Source of the DNA: Fragum whitleyi
Taxonomy: Eukaryota; Mollusca; Bivalvia; Cardiida; Cardiidae
Direction of reading: 5' to 3'
DNA length: 64,000 nt
Assembly: GCA_948146395.1 (NCBI GenBank)
Contig: OX411559.1
Location: 1,802,001 to 1,866,000 of the forward strand
The notes under the pieces were generated by a model that did not search any database, was not told where the DNA came from, and saw only the letters and a program-made list of their open reading frames with translations. The translations under genes were made by a program, and so were the position numbers. Positions 1 through 10,837 of the stretch are shown in pieces. Every line of letters starts with the position of its first letter. Positions within the stretch are counted from its first letter, which is position 1.

Positions 1-600
1 TATTTTTACAGTACACATGTATATATAGATTGTCACATAAATCATACTGAAACCTATATGATATTGAAACCAATCAGAATCATCTCATTGAGATGATTCT
101 GATCAATTGGTAACAACGCCATGGGACTAAATTATGAACAATTTCTTGTGTAAGAATGTTTACATTTTGCTAACAGAGTGGGGACTTTTTAAGATGGTCA
201 CTTAAACTTAAACTGGTTGCCTAATAGAAGTTGATCCTCAAGCAATATTGACTGTATTTAAGTGAAGAGAACTTGGAAAATGAAGAATGTGCTTTTCTTC
301 AGGGGCATAAAAAAGTGGGATTGTATGGATTTAGGACAGACTTTATGGATTTTGATATTTCTGTAATTTTGGCGTTAACATTGCCAATTACCATATTTTA
401 AAGCTATGATCATGTTTGGCTTGATGAAAGATCTCAATGATAGATATCTTGGGACACTTAGCTCATGTGACAAGGTCAAAATCACCTTTAAAGATCAAAT
501 GCAAATGCTGGGGGTATATGTTTTCTAAAAAATCATCTTGTATGGTGTTAAATCAATCTTTAAAATGTGTTAGCAATCATTATTTTCCTTATCATTTTAG
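1..600 (+). other. Intron of the CAP-Gly/kinesin gene with a foldback MITE
   Basis: This is non-coding sequence upstream of the exon at 601. It ends in a pyrimidine-rich acceptor (tccttatcattttag). Positions about 9-254 look like a shortened copy of the TA-flanked foldback family also seen at 12548 and 56003. They hold a palindromic core at about 70-105 (ATCATCTCATTGAGATGAT) and the typical right end actg|ta at 251-256. Nothing recognisable lies between 260 and 580. Confidence 0.5.
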
Positions 601-803
601 GTAAAAATGATGGATCTGTAAATGGCATTCGTTACTTCCGCTGTCGTTCACGTCATGGACTTTTTGTTCGACATGATAAACTTATCTGGGACAAGAAGCG
701 TAAAGGATCGAGGAAGATCGCTGCAAATCTCATGAATCGTCGAAGCTTTCATTCTGGGACCAGTCCTATATCAAAGGGAAATAATTCTATGAAAAAGAAA
801 TAA
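601..803 (+). CDS. KIF13B: Terminal exon of a CAP-Gly domain protein, KIF13B/Khc-73-like kinesin-3
   Basis: The exon opens right after a good acceptor (..cattttag at 600). Its reading frame completes a glycine codon and runs to a TAA stop at 801-803. The first ~30 residues are the second half of a CAP-Gly domain: the signature GKNDG followed by GIRYFRC and GLFVRHDKL, which binds the EEY/F tails of tubulin and partner proteins. After the domain comes a short basic Lys/Arg/Ser-rich tail of about 36 residues and then the stop. A CAP-Gly domain this close to the C-terminus is typical of the KIF13B/Khc-73 kinesin-3 motors, which carry vesicles and polarity cargo along microtubules. CLIP family proteins share the same signature and cannot be fully excluded from one exon. 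The upstream motor and FHA exons lie outside the window. Confidence 0.62.
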
Positions 804-1206
804 ATCTAGTGGAGTGATTTCCCATTTCACCTTGTGTTCAAATTTGTCATAATAATCAGATGACTGTATTAGAAAAAATTCTCACAAATAGCCAGTCATT
901 TAGAATGGAATGATTTTGGAAAATGAATATTCTAACACAACTTTTTATTCCAAGACTACCCCATTTTAAATGATTGGCTTGTAAAATGAATTTAAAAATT
1001 CAAAGATTCATATCTGTGAATGAAATTCTATGTTTAAGCATACATAAACAAATAATTGCAAAATAACTATTCATTGAATATCATTTTGGTAGTTAACATA
1101 CATATTACTGCTTTGGCAAATAGTTACATAAAATGGTATATCTATTAACTACATGAATATATGAGCCTTAGTAGATTTTCTCTGCCAAATATTAAGGTTG
1201 CATAGC
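804..1206. other. 3' flank of the CAP-Gly gene
   Basis: A+T-rich sequence, presumably 3' UTR and flank of the gene ending at 803. An AATAAA overlaps the stop codon (799-804), but its use as a poly(A) signal is unproven. No repeat or coding signal was seen. Confidence 0.4.
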
Positions 1207-1210
1207 TTAA

Positions 1211-1406
1211 CCCTTTGCTGTTAAATCCCTGCTTTTTACGTGTCCGTGATTTTATGATTAAGAAAAATTTGTGGGAAAAGAAGAAATTGCTTCTGACAAG
1301 CAATTTCTTCTTTTTCCACACTATTTTCTACCCTACAGAATGGTTATTTTTCAAATAAAATCCACTTTAAATTTTCGTCTGCAAAACCTTTGAAAACAGG
1401 AAAGGG
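1211..1406 (+). mobile_element. TTAA-flanked MITE, copy 1 (piggyBac-type ends)
   Basis: Starts CCCTTTGCTG directly after TTAA (1207-1210) and ends ACAGGAAAGGG before TTCA, a mutated TTAA. The centre is the palindrome GAAATTGCTTCTGACAAGC with its return arm. About 25 bp near the right end are missing compared with the copy at 1682. There is no coding capacity. Confidence 0.7.
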
Positions 1407-1681
1407 TTCATTTATCAAAATATGTAATAGAAAGTTTATGATTTTTAAGACTCAGCTGAAAAAGAAAACATCTTACGGAAAGTATAACTAGCTTGTTAAT
1501 TGTAATTTCAACTTTTAAAAAATGCTATTGTCTTTTCAGCAATCAACCACAATTATGCTTTTGTCATTAAGTAATCATTTCAATTTTTATGAAATAAGGA
1601 ATAATTTTCCATATTTTTGTTGTGCTCTAAGCCATTGATAAATTGCAAACATTGTTGTGAAAGATTGTAGGGCGAAGTTAA

Positions 1682-1902
1682 CCCTTTGCTGTTTAATCCC
1701 TGCTTTTTACATGCCTGTCATTTTATGATTGAGAAAAAATTGTGAAAAAAGAAGAAATTGCTTCTGACAAGCAATTTCTTTTTTTTCCACACTATTTTCT
1801 ACCCTACTGAATAGTTATTTTTCAAATTAAATGCACTTTAAATTTTCGTCTGCAAAACCTTTGAATTTGGATAGGTCCAAAATTTTGTAAAACAGGAAAG
1901 GG
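1682..1902 (+). mobile_element. TTAA-flanked MITE, copy 2 (piggyBac-type ends)
   Basis: Intact 221-bp copy with TTAA on both sides (1678-1681 and 1903-1906). The inverted ends are CCCTTTGCTGTTT and AAACAGGAAAGGG, with a central GAAGAAATTGCTT hairpin. The TTAA duplication and CCCTTT ends are the hallmark of piggyBac-mobilised miniature elements. The superfamily is inferred from the ends alone. Confidence 0.78.
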
Positions 1903-2029
1903 TTAAATGACTTCTTGGTGCAATATTGTTAGTTTAGCATTCCATTTATACATGGGTCAATTAGACAGAGCTTCAGATAGAGGGGGTAAAATTGAATTTA
2001 GATTGAAATATTTCAAAAATAATAATTTG

Positions 2030-2490
2030 TTGTGGCTACTCATTTGAATTGTCTTGTTGCGATTATTCAAATGAATACCCACAATATAGGGTTTCATTTG
2101 TATCTCATTCTATGTGGAATATTAGTTGAGTAAAATTATCTTGTAATTCATTTAGGTATGAAAATAAAGATTTTAGTCTATAAGAGCAAATGAAAAAAAC
2201 GGATAGAAGAGGTATTTTTGATTTTAGATCAAAGTATTACAATTATGATAGCACAAACCTTTAATTGTTTGAACTGATTGGGCTCGTCTCCTCAAGACAA
2301 TTTGAATGAGTACCCACAATATAGGGTTTCATTGAGAAATAAAGATTTTAGACTAAAAAGTATTTCAATAATGAGAGCACAAACCCTATATTGTTGGTAC
2401 CCATTGGAATCGTCTCCTCAAGACGATTCAAATGAGTACCCACAACATAGGATTTCATTCAGAAATAAAGATTTTAGACTAGTTTCACCC
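2030..2490. repeat. Tandem/dispersed repeat with palindromic GGAATCGTCTC core
   Basis: Two to three related units contain attggaatcgtctcctcaag / acgattcaaatgag, followed by tacccacaatatagg and aaataaagattttagact. They lie at about 2035-2170, 2278-2380 and 2395-2480. Related fragments occur at 8350, 9365, 12695 and 58030-58250. Open frames here are by-products of the repeat. Confidence 0.55.
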
Positions 2491-2499
2491 TCTCGTATC

Positions 2500-3824
2500 T
2501 GTACCTTTGCTGTCAATATGTAGAATGTAATATGTTTGTATATAAACTAAGTTTTGTTCATATCATTTGTGTCTCATTCTATATTGAATATCAGTTGAGT
2601 AGAATTATCTTGTAATTCATTGAGGTATAAAACTTAACCCTAAAAACCAAGGGTCCCTTAATTTTGTACTGGGCCCCTTGAATTTAGGAGAAAATATCTA
2701 TATTCCAAATAAAGGTATTTGAACCATAAAATTTTCTCAACATTTCCAAAGTCATGAACAGTAACGGTGTTAACTGAGGTTTCCTTATGATTTGAGTTAA
2801 CAAAGTGAAAGATCATTAGTTCTGGTACATTGTGGAACTATTTTTGGTCCACTACCTTAATGTTAAGTTTTGCATTTTGCCAGTCAGGGCTCCTTAGTTC
2901 TAGTTTTCAGTCTGATCTATCACACTTAAAAAATACTTAACATTATGTGATTAGGTTTTAAGTTTCATGCCTCATTGAACTAAAAAGATCTTTATTTCAT
3001 AGTATTCAAATTCATATCATCAGTCAAAAAAGACTTGAGCCAACAAATTATGAGCATACTAAAAATATTGCAGCACTTTTCTAGCAAAATATGCTCAATG
3101 AAATTAAGTCATTTTTACGATATGACATCAACATGCCCAGCTCACGTAGAAGTATTGTCATACCTTTGATTATCGAAAATAATAATAATTGGTACTAAAT
3201 ATTGATTGAATTGCAGCACTTTTCCCGAAACCTTTTGGACCTTGTGATTGTCTAAAAGGAAAACTTTATTTCATGTTATGTTTAGGTCTCTAGAAGACTC
3301 ATGTTAATTATTACAAGTCAAGTATTATCATTTCATAAACATGCATTCCAATGTAAGCTTTTGTAATTATCAAAATGCCGATTCTGTACCAAGCATCTTT
3401 CACAAATTATTTTAAGCAAATTATGTTGACCAAGCTTTGTTTTCTCTTTTAGGTATGTAAGATTACTATTTAGCTTATTTGACCCCTACAACATCACACG
3501 AATAAGGTTGTTTTATGAGAGGAAGATACAGACCAAATCTCTGATCAAACGTGATTTTTGCTTTAAAATATATAAATTCTTAATTTACTGTTTAAATTCG
3601 TTAGACTGTTTTGTAATATTTACCAATGTGTACAATTATTTAACATTATGGAAACAGCAGATACAAGCATATACTTCCTCTGTGTATTTTCAGTTCATAG
3701 TGCTGCCAAATTGATAGAGTAGATAATTGTTTCTTGTTAAAGGTTGTTTTTATGCCCCCTTATCAATATGATCATGGGGCATATTGCTTTACTGGTGTAT
3801 GTCTGTCTTAAACCAACTTATCAA
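2500..3824. other. Intergenic, mostly featureless
   Basis: A+T-rich sequence. About 2735-2862 resembles the right half of the TTAAGGTAGTGGACC foldback family (ends tttttggtccactaccttaa). At 3749-3785, ttttatgcccccttatc with ggggcatatt is a short inverted repeat like the ends of the tandem-core elements. No gene was seen. Confidence 0.35.
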
Positions 3825-5211
3825 AACAAGAGCCGTCAGAGACGGATTATGCTCCCCGAATAAGGCATTGTCACAAAAACAAGAGCCATGTTGGACATGG
3901 ACATCCCCCGCCAAGAAAGCTTGATAGTTAACTGAAGCCTAATAGATAAAAGATTCTTTTGTACTGTCAAAGATTTGCCTCCAATAAAATCTAAGTAATA
4001 AAAATAACAAAGGGCAATAAATCCAAAATTATGCAAGCAAGAGTTGTAGTTCAGGTGTATTGCACTTCTCCTCCATGAGATCTATCCACCCATAAAGATT
4101 CAAGTTGATAGCTATTATACTTTAGGAGATATGCTCCAGACAAAATCTAAGTATCAAAAATAACAAAGAGCAACAATAACTCCAAAATTATGCAAACAAG
4201 AGTTGCAGTTCTTGTACACTGCACTTCTCCTCCATGAGATCTATCCACCCATAAAGTTTCAAGTTGATAGCTATTATACTTTAGGAGATATGCTCTGTGG
4301 TCAGATTGCAAGGACTCAAGTAAGGTGTTATCTTATACAGCAAACATAAAGGTAACAAACATTAAACCCCCTTTTTGCATGACATATTTTTAAACACAAA
4401 TTTCAAATAGTTTATGGTAAAGGGCATCTGATTTGCTACTGAAATGTGAAATTTCATCAAATTCTGAGCATAAGACTAGGAGAAATGAAAGAATAACTGT
4501 ATTTTACGTGCTAGCGTAACGGTAACAAACATTAAGCCCCCTTTTTCCATGATATATTTTTTTTTTACGTTAATTTCAAATTGTTCATAGTAAAGGGCAT
4601 CTGATTTGCTACTCAAATATGAAATTTCACTAAATTCTGACTGTTAGACTAGGAGAAACTTGGGAAAAATTGTTTTTTTACCCTAAGTCCCCTTTTCCCG
4701 TGACGAGGCCTCAAATCCATAAACCGTCACAGATGCAACAACACTATATCATAGGAAGTTCACATGGTAAGTTTCATTTGATTTGGCCCAAGGGTTATGG
4801 AGAAATAGGTGGGGACGGATGGACGGACGGAATAACTATTTTACATGCTAATGTAAAGGTAACAAACATTTAGCCCCCTTTTTCCATGATATATTTTTTA
4901 TGTTAATTTCAAATTGTTTATAGTAAAGAGCTTCTGATTTGCTACTCAAATATGAAATTTCACTAAATTCTGACAGACTAGGAGAAATTTGGGAAAAACT
5001 GTTTTTTACCCTAAGTCCCCTTTTCCTGTGACGAGGCCTCAAATCCAAAAACCGTCACAGATGCATCATCACTATATCATAGGGAGTTCTCATGGTGAGT
5101 TTCATTTGATTTGGCCCAAGGGTTATGGAGAAATAGGTGGGGATGGACGGAATTACGGACGGACGGACGGACGAAGCGGCGGCTATATGCTCTCCCTTCG
5201 GGGAGCATAAA
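3825..5211 (+). mobile_element. HINE/pearl-like element with ~330-bp core repeats
   Basis: The left end is AACAAGAG (3825-3832) followed by the perfect hairpin CCGTC-AGA-GACGG and attatgctccccgaa. The right end is ttcggggagcataa (5198-5211), the inverted partner of that motif. The interior holds about two full and one partial core units of 330-360 bp, each with acggtaacaaacattaagcc and ccctaagtccccttttccc. It ends in a (GACG)n tract at 5157-5174. A second AACAAGAG with hairpin CCATGT-TGG-ACATGG lies at 3878-3900 and suggests a nested copy. There is no protein; short frames repeat with the unit. Confidence 0.62.
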
Positions 5212-5515
5212 AACATGTCATTTACTTAAAGCCTATTTGAGATGATACAATTCTGTTCCTTGGAATGATTATAGATCCCATTAATATCTATCTACTGATA
5301 ACAAGGTCAAGGTCATTTTAGGAGGTCAAAGTCATCTGTCAAGGTCAAACTTCTGAATAAAATGGCCACTTACGGGGACATTAGTGTTAAACAAAAAAAA
5401 TCTTGTTTTTCAAAGATCTCAGAATCAAATATTGATGCTTCAATTTATGTATAATTCTAGATATTTCACCTAGCATTAATTGTTTTTGTGTTCAATTTAC
5501 TTATAGAAAATAATG

Positions 5516-5900
5516 CAGGGATCGACACTAACACCAGTCCTCTGGTCCAAAACCAGCGGGTTTTAGTGAGGAATTGTAGAAGTTACCATTTTGCAGGTCC
5601 TTCAGGCCTGTAAATAATAACATTGTTACTTTTTATTTGTCTACTTTCTTTTTTTAAATTGCCTTTCCGATACTTAAATTTGCATTACCCTAAAGGAAAC
5701 ATTGTTAAAAAAATTGCTTCTCACAAGCAATTTCTTCTTTTCTCACAATGTTTTCTCAACAAATTTCTCCTAAATATGAAGAAATAATTTTAGTTTTCCT
5801 AGAGGACCTGTTTTAATCGGGGAGGACCAGAGTCCGACCTGTAATATTAAGGGCTTAAAGGTCCCTCAGGATGATGGCAAAAAACAGTGTCAAACCCTTG
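5516..5900 (+). mobile_element. CAGGG-ended MITE, copy 1
   Basis: Inverted ends CAGGGATCGACACTAAC and the complement of GTGTCAAACCCTTG, flanked by an exact 5-bp duplication TAATG (5511-5515 and 5901-5905). The core at about 5710-5750 is the same AAATTGCTT..AAGCAATTT palindrome that sits in the TTAA-type MITEs. Non-coding. Confidence 0.65.
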
Positions 5901-5970
5901 TAATGTATAGGAAATAATGTTTGAAGGAAAGGATAGGATAATCCATTATTTCAGTGAATGAACAATAATG

Positions 5971-6044
5971 AATGGCTCAGCATGCAAAAGCTGTAACTGC
6001 CTATACACATAAAGGTAGTTCCAGGTGTTTCCCTCTGAGCCATC
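5971..6044 (+). repeat. Short foldback MITE (ATGGCTCAG hairpin), copy 1
   Basis: A ~74-bp hairpin with arms beginning ATGGCTCAGCATG and ending CTGAGCCAT. Other copies are at 7241-7312, 19404-19472 and 56515-56586, with a degenerate one at about 52990-53063. Confidence 0.6.
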
Positions 6045-6284
6045 AATTCTCTCATAGCTACTACTGCTTTTATACAGCCAAAAACATCAGGGTCTAAAAT
6101 TATAAAAACTGTTTATCGTTTGGACTGTTTAGCCTAGTGAATGAACAAAAAGTATTGAAAAAAACAAACTGGCATTTCACACTTGTTTAATTTAAATTGT
6201 TTCTAATATGAATAAAATGTTACCCCACATAAGGCTTTATTTAGTTAAAAAGGAAAATATAGTCTAACCCTTGTCATGCTGAAC

Positions 6285-6530
6285 CTGGGGCCCATTTTAC
6301 AAAACTTCTTGCGAAAAAAATTAATCCTAAGTCAAAATCACAAATTGTACCTGGTGTTTCATTCATTATTAGTTTCTGCCTTGCAATAACTCATTGGAAT
6401 TGTCTTAAGAAGATGATTTTAATGAGATGATGCATGGCAGAATTGTATATTTAGTAACTGCTGTAGAAGCAACTTTAATTTTTTACTTGCTCAAAAAATG
6501 ATTGTAAGATGTTTAGTAAAATAGGCCCCT
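6285..6530 (+). mobile_element. GGGRCCCRTTTTAC-ended MITE, copy 1
   Basis: Inverted ends ggggcccattttacaaaac and gtttagtaaaataggcccc. It is collinear with the copy at 62481-62714 (shared tcaaaatcacaaattgtacc and gcatggcagaatt). It contains the attggaattgtctt palindromic core. Non-coding. Confidence 0.6.
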
Positions 6531-6985
6531 AGAACCTGGAATATTCCTGCTTCAGATGGATGTATAGACAAAGGTATGTGAATCTGATCTTAGTCTATCC
6601 CACCATTTCTGTATAGACAAGGAAAGGTAAAAAGAACAAATTTTAAAAGAAAGACTGACTCACAATTAAGGCACTCAGTTCTTTTAGCACTTTGTGGAAT
6701 TTTTATTCAGCATGATAAGAGTTAACAAACGGCTTCCATATTTAAACTATACTTCCAAAAGTGTTTCAAATGTTTTGTTGTTTTTTTCTTATCTTTATTT
6801 GTTATTTGTGCTAATTGTATATTTGTTAAATTATTGAATTTGTTATTGCATTGCTTGGTTGTGTACACTAGTATCAATTTTTATCAAGTTCAATTTTTCA
6901 GTATGTTTTCATTCTGTATGAATTAAATGATTTAATCATTTGTTGACCAATATTTTACAATATTCTGGTGCGATATTTATGATTT

Positions 6986-7201
6986 GAGCCTGTGCTGCGT
7001 GACATTTCCAAAATACTCAAAAGTGTGGCAAGCAAAGACTTTGGCAAGCCTGACCATAGTCTTCACTACACACTTAGTGTATAGAAAAGGTCTCGAAGTA
7101 TCTTTAGACAGTCAGGTAATTGATCTATGTGGCTGTCTAAGCTGTTCAATGATTGTGCCTAACCAACATGTCAAATCGTTGGAAATGTCACGCATAGGCT
7201 C
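6986..7201 (+). mobile_element. GAGCCTGTGCGTGACATTTCC MITE, copy 1, 4-bp duplication ATTT
   Basis: Terminal inverted repeats start GAGCCTGTG and end TCACGCATAGGCTC, flanked by exact ATTT (6982-6985, 7202-7205). It is related to 43821-44050 and 53843-54079, each with its own 4-bp A/T duplication. The overlapping frames on both strands are repeat by-products. Confidence 0.72.
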
Positions 7202-7240
7202 ATTTAGTATTCTTCTCTGACGCAGAGAAAGTAAATATTG

Positions 7241-7312
7241 ATGGCTCAGCATTAAACAGTTGTAACTGCCTATATGTTTATAGGCTGTTACAACTGTTTC
7301 ATGCTGAGCCAT
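7241..7312 (+). repeat. Short foldback MITE (ATGGCTCAG hairpin), copy 2
   Basis: Near-perfect 72-bp hairpin. The arms atggctcagcattaaacagt and its complement surround a short tatatgtttata loop. It is the best-preserved copy of this family. Confidence 0.68.
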
Positions 7313-7606
7313 AGATACATTGTCATTGGATAACAGAATCTTTGAAGCTGTAATTATGAAAATTTGTTTGCCCATTACCAATATGTTTCATTTGCAGATC
7401 CAGAGAGGGGGGAGCAGGGGTCAAAGACACCACCCCCCTACCCTCCAAAAAAAGAAAGAAAAAAAATTTGGCCAAGAAACAATTGGTTTTCAGGCTGGAA
7501 TTCAGAGATAAAAATGTCGTGTTGTGGTTGTAATGCTAAAATCTCATTACTACAGCTTAGTAAAAGCTGAAGTTATGAGATAATGGAAAAACAACTACAA
7601 AAACAA

Positions 7607-7650
7607 CCTGCCAGTAATACCGAAAAGGGGAGTTTGGCAGTATATATAGA
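7607..7650 (+). mobile_element. 3'-end fragment of an L2-like retrotransposon (terminal hairpin)
   Basis: cctgccagtaataccgaaaa with ggggagtttggcag closely matches the 3' terminus of the retrotransposon at 31.6-33.7 kb (positions 33696-33730). Here it is followed by tatatatagatatc instead of a long GATA tract. Upstream sequence does not match, so this is a severely 5'-truncated insertion or a captured terminus. Confidence 0.5.
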
Positions 7651-7932
7651 TATCGTCAATGGGCTACTGAAATATCATCACTACAGCTTTGTTGAAGGTT
7701 TAGTTTCAACAGTTGCTCACACACTATTGAATTTCTTTCAAAAAATACATAACAAAAATGGCATTATTGTATTGTCCCAAAACAAACAGTTGTTGGTTCA
7801 GATGTAACAAGTTCTCATTTACACTTCAAAATGTGATCTTATAGAAAATATGTCTCACAGTCAAAAAACTATTACCTCAATTTTCATCTTTAAAGTACTC
7901 TTTGTAGGTTCACTCGAAATAAACACTTGTAT

Positions 7933-8064
7933 TTAAGGTAGTGGACCTGTAATAGTTTCGCAAGGTTTAGGAATTATTGAAAATCATTAGGAAACCTCGG
8001 TCTACATCATGAAAATTCATGGGTCCCGAAATGTTGCAGAACTATTATGGTTCCACTACCTTAA
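7933..8064 (+). mobile_element. TTAAGGTAGTGGACC foldback MITE, copy 1
   Basis: 132-bp palindromic element. The left end ttaaggtagtggacctgtaa and right end atggttccactaccttaa are inverted. A second full copy is at 13288-13428. Partial copies are at about 2735-2862 and 17290-17370. Confidence 0.62.
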
Positions 8065-8636
8065 GGTAAATGCAAAATTTTTTTGTTCCTAGTTTAGATA
8101 AAAAGCTCAAAATATTATGATTATTTTAGCTCATTATCACGACTCTTAATTTGTTGTGCTGAAATATTGATGGTAAAGGAATAATGCTGTTGATCCTAAA
8201 TTCATCCTATGCCTGCAATATTTTATTCCAATGAAGATCCCAAACTTTGCATAACTCCATGAATGTGGACCAGTCTAAATCTAAAATCTAAGTGGAGTGG
8301 GTTCATTGTCAAGGGTAGCATAGTTACTGCATCAAACCATAATCTGTGCTTAGTCATTGGAATTGCCTTATCAAGACAACTCCAAGGAGTAACCATAACA
8401 GGGTTATGAATTTTCTAGTTTTGTTGATATCATGGAAGTATTGACTAAAAACATTATCACACTTATTTTTGAACAAGCTATGTGTTTTCATAATGTGATT
8501 AGGTTTTTCGTTTCATACATCCATGACATAAAGTACTCTCTTCATATCTAAACTGTTTATGTTTACCTAGAACCTGCAGAGCTTAATTCCCCAGTATAAA
8601 AGAAAATTCGGTTATTTCATGAAATGCTTACTCAGG
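8065..8636. other. Intergenic, little recognisable
   Basis: Only a decayed attggaattgcc..caaggag palindromic core at about 8357-8390 is recognised. No coding signal. Confidence 0.3.
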
Positions 8637-8943
8637 ACTGTATTTCTCCTAATAAACCCTCACGGGAGCTATACATTACATGGTCCCAGAGCTGTTATTC
8701 AGTACGCATTTTCTGATTAAAAATATCATTAAAGTAATGTCTTTTAAGCTCTTTTCCCTTTAATTAGAGGTAAATTTCCTCTTAACAATCATTTATTTGA
8801 TTGTTTAGAGGAAAGTTACCTCAAATTAAAGATGACGTCTCAAAAAGTTCCTAAAATTTAGGCATTTGAAGTCGGTTTTCTTAGTAAAAAAATGTAGGGG
8901 TGCTACTATTAGAGAGGGCATTATTATTAGAGGAAATACAGTG
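8637..8943 (+). mobile_element. Foldback element with ACTGTATTTC ends and a strong central hairpin
   Basis: The ends actgtatttctcctaataa and attattagaggaaatacagt are inverted. The centre (8760-8830) is a hairpin with ~33-bp arms (tttaattagaggtaaatttc against its imperfect complement) and a 6-base loop. Non-coding and miniature-element-like. No target duplication was identified. Confidence 0.55.
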
Positions 8944-9408
8944 TATGGAAGCTTTGCTTGATAAAATACAATTAAAATATCATGTTGTTATAATTTTAGA
9001 CATTTATCATGCATGAGATGTATTAGCTTGTTAGGGTACTCTCAGCTTCACATACTCACCCCACCCCAAACCTAGAACTGCTTGAGCAGCTGATTTGCTC
9101 CACAGGCCTGAATCTTATGATATGATTAGACCAGAATTTAAGAGATTGAATGATTATTTAAAGTAAATAAGTATCACATGCTGTAATATTTCTGCAAAGA
9201 AATATTCATGATTGATAAATAACACATAGAAATTAACCTCTGCCTGTTAAAAACATGTATTTGCAGAAGCTCTGACCTTGACCTTTTATCTTTGAGGTTC
9301 AAGGTAGTGAGGTTATTCAAGTCTGAAATCATTATTTCTGAATTGTTATCCTAGGTTGTGGATACTCATTGGAATTGCCTCAACAATTTCACCAAGTACC
9401 CTTGACAT

Positions 9409-9690
9409 TTTTAGCTTGGCTGCTTTTGGAGAAACCCGAGGTATTGCTATAGCCTTGGTGTCATCGTCGTGCCAAAGCTTTGACATTTTGCGATATCTCT
9501 GGTTCTACTAAGGGCATTCACTTAGCACACATGTTAACCATTAAAAGAGCAATCTATTTTATCAAGGGGGATAACTTTAGATGTATTTTGTGCAAATTAT
9601 GCCCCATTTTTGAACTCCACTTCCCACCACCCAGCACTCAACAGCCGAGCATAGGTACCTGTAGCCAGTTCTCTTGACAGTATTTTACCC
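9409..9690 (+). mobile_element. TTTTAGCT-ended fragment of the HINE-like superfamily
   Basis: Begins ttttagcttggctg, then ccgaggtattgctatagcc and tcatcgtcgtgcc. The same module lies inverted at the right end of the element at 35326-35607. The far end with the AACAAGA hairpin was not found, so it is probably truncated. Confidence 0.42.
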
Positions 9691-10261
9691 CATCTTTGAG
9701 CTGTGACCTTAACAAGCTAGTTGTCATTCATTATTATGTTAGGACATTACAAGCACAGTATTTCAACATCCACTGCCTGTTAGTATAGACCTAAACTTGC
9801 ACAGAGTATTTACATTAAATGTAAAATCATGGATTTGCGTGTTTGTATTTTAGCCTTTTGATCCTCAGTCAAGTGAATATTCTTTCTTGACCAAAAAGTC
9901 CCGAATTTCATTCCAGGGAGCTGCCATCGATTTTCATTCATTTTTGGCACACAGTCGGAACGATTTCTGGAGAATTTTCCAGGAAGCAGAATCAAGAGGG
10001 ATAATTAATCTAAGTTGTAAGAACTTGTTTCCCATCGATTTAAAATAAACAAAAAATAACCGTTATTTTTTCTCACTAATGGGTGGATAATTGTTTTGTG
10101 GGATAAATAGCTGGAGGCTAAGAAATAATGTAATGATGGTACTTATGTGAAAAATACCTAGAATATATTGGTAGGTATTTGAGGCACCACAGGATTCAAA
10201 ACACTGCTAGGACTTTTTCATAAATTGGTACCTTGAATGTAGAGTAGATATTTTGGATCTT
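9691..10261. other. Intergenic, nothing recognised
   Basis: A+T-rich unique-looking sequence on both strands. No gene or repeat could be supported. Confidence 0.3.
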
Positions 10262-10520
10262 TTTAGCTCACCTGAGCACAACATGCTCAAGAGGAGCTTT
10301 TAGGGGGGTTATGAGTCCATTGTCCGTCGGTCATTGTCCGTCGTCAACAATCTTAAAACTTCTTCTCCTGAACCACTGGCCCAATTCCAATGAAACTTTG
10401 CCAGAATGTTCCTTGGGTGACCCTCTTTGAAAATTGTTCGCTAAATTCTGATTGGTACATAAATATGGGCGTGGCAGTCTATAGGTACATGCAGATGTTT
10501 AATGCAGAGCCATAAATTGT
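10262..10520 (+). mobile_element. TTTTAGCTCACCTGAGC-ended HINE-like fragment
   Basis: The left end ttttagctcacctgagc is followed by a hairpin TGAGCA-CAACA-TGCTCA, a (GTCCGTCG)n-like tract and one core unit (aacttcttctcctgaacc .. tgaaactttgcc). The same end, inverted, occurs at 49270-49305. The right part is truncated near a degenerate half of the ATGGCTCAG hairpin at about 10476-10520. Confidence 0.45.
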
Positions 10521-10837
10521 AGATATTTAGAGATAGTACCTTGTTTATGCAATAGTCCACATGCAAATCAGGGAACATTTCATCTTCAATGCAGGAAAAC
10601 TTTAAGTCAGGATGGAGTTATTTTTACTTTTCAAATTCTTTCAAATACTAATTGACTTGCTCTATAACCCAGGATTCGTAGTCTCAAAACAAGTTCATGA
10701 GATTTCATTTGTGACAAAGTGATCTTAACCAAGTTTAGAATAGAAATGGTATAAAGCGGGACTCAGCGAGTTTAATATCTTTTCTTTTCTAGACGAGGTT
10801 ACAAGATCAGCTAAGGTCAATCGAAAATCAAGTGACA

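Noticed and set aside
7112..7381. 89-codon frame on the - strand
   Set aside because: It spans a GAGCC MITE and an ATGGCTCAG hairpin, so it is a by-product of repeats.
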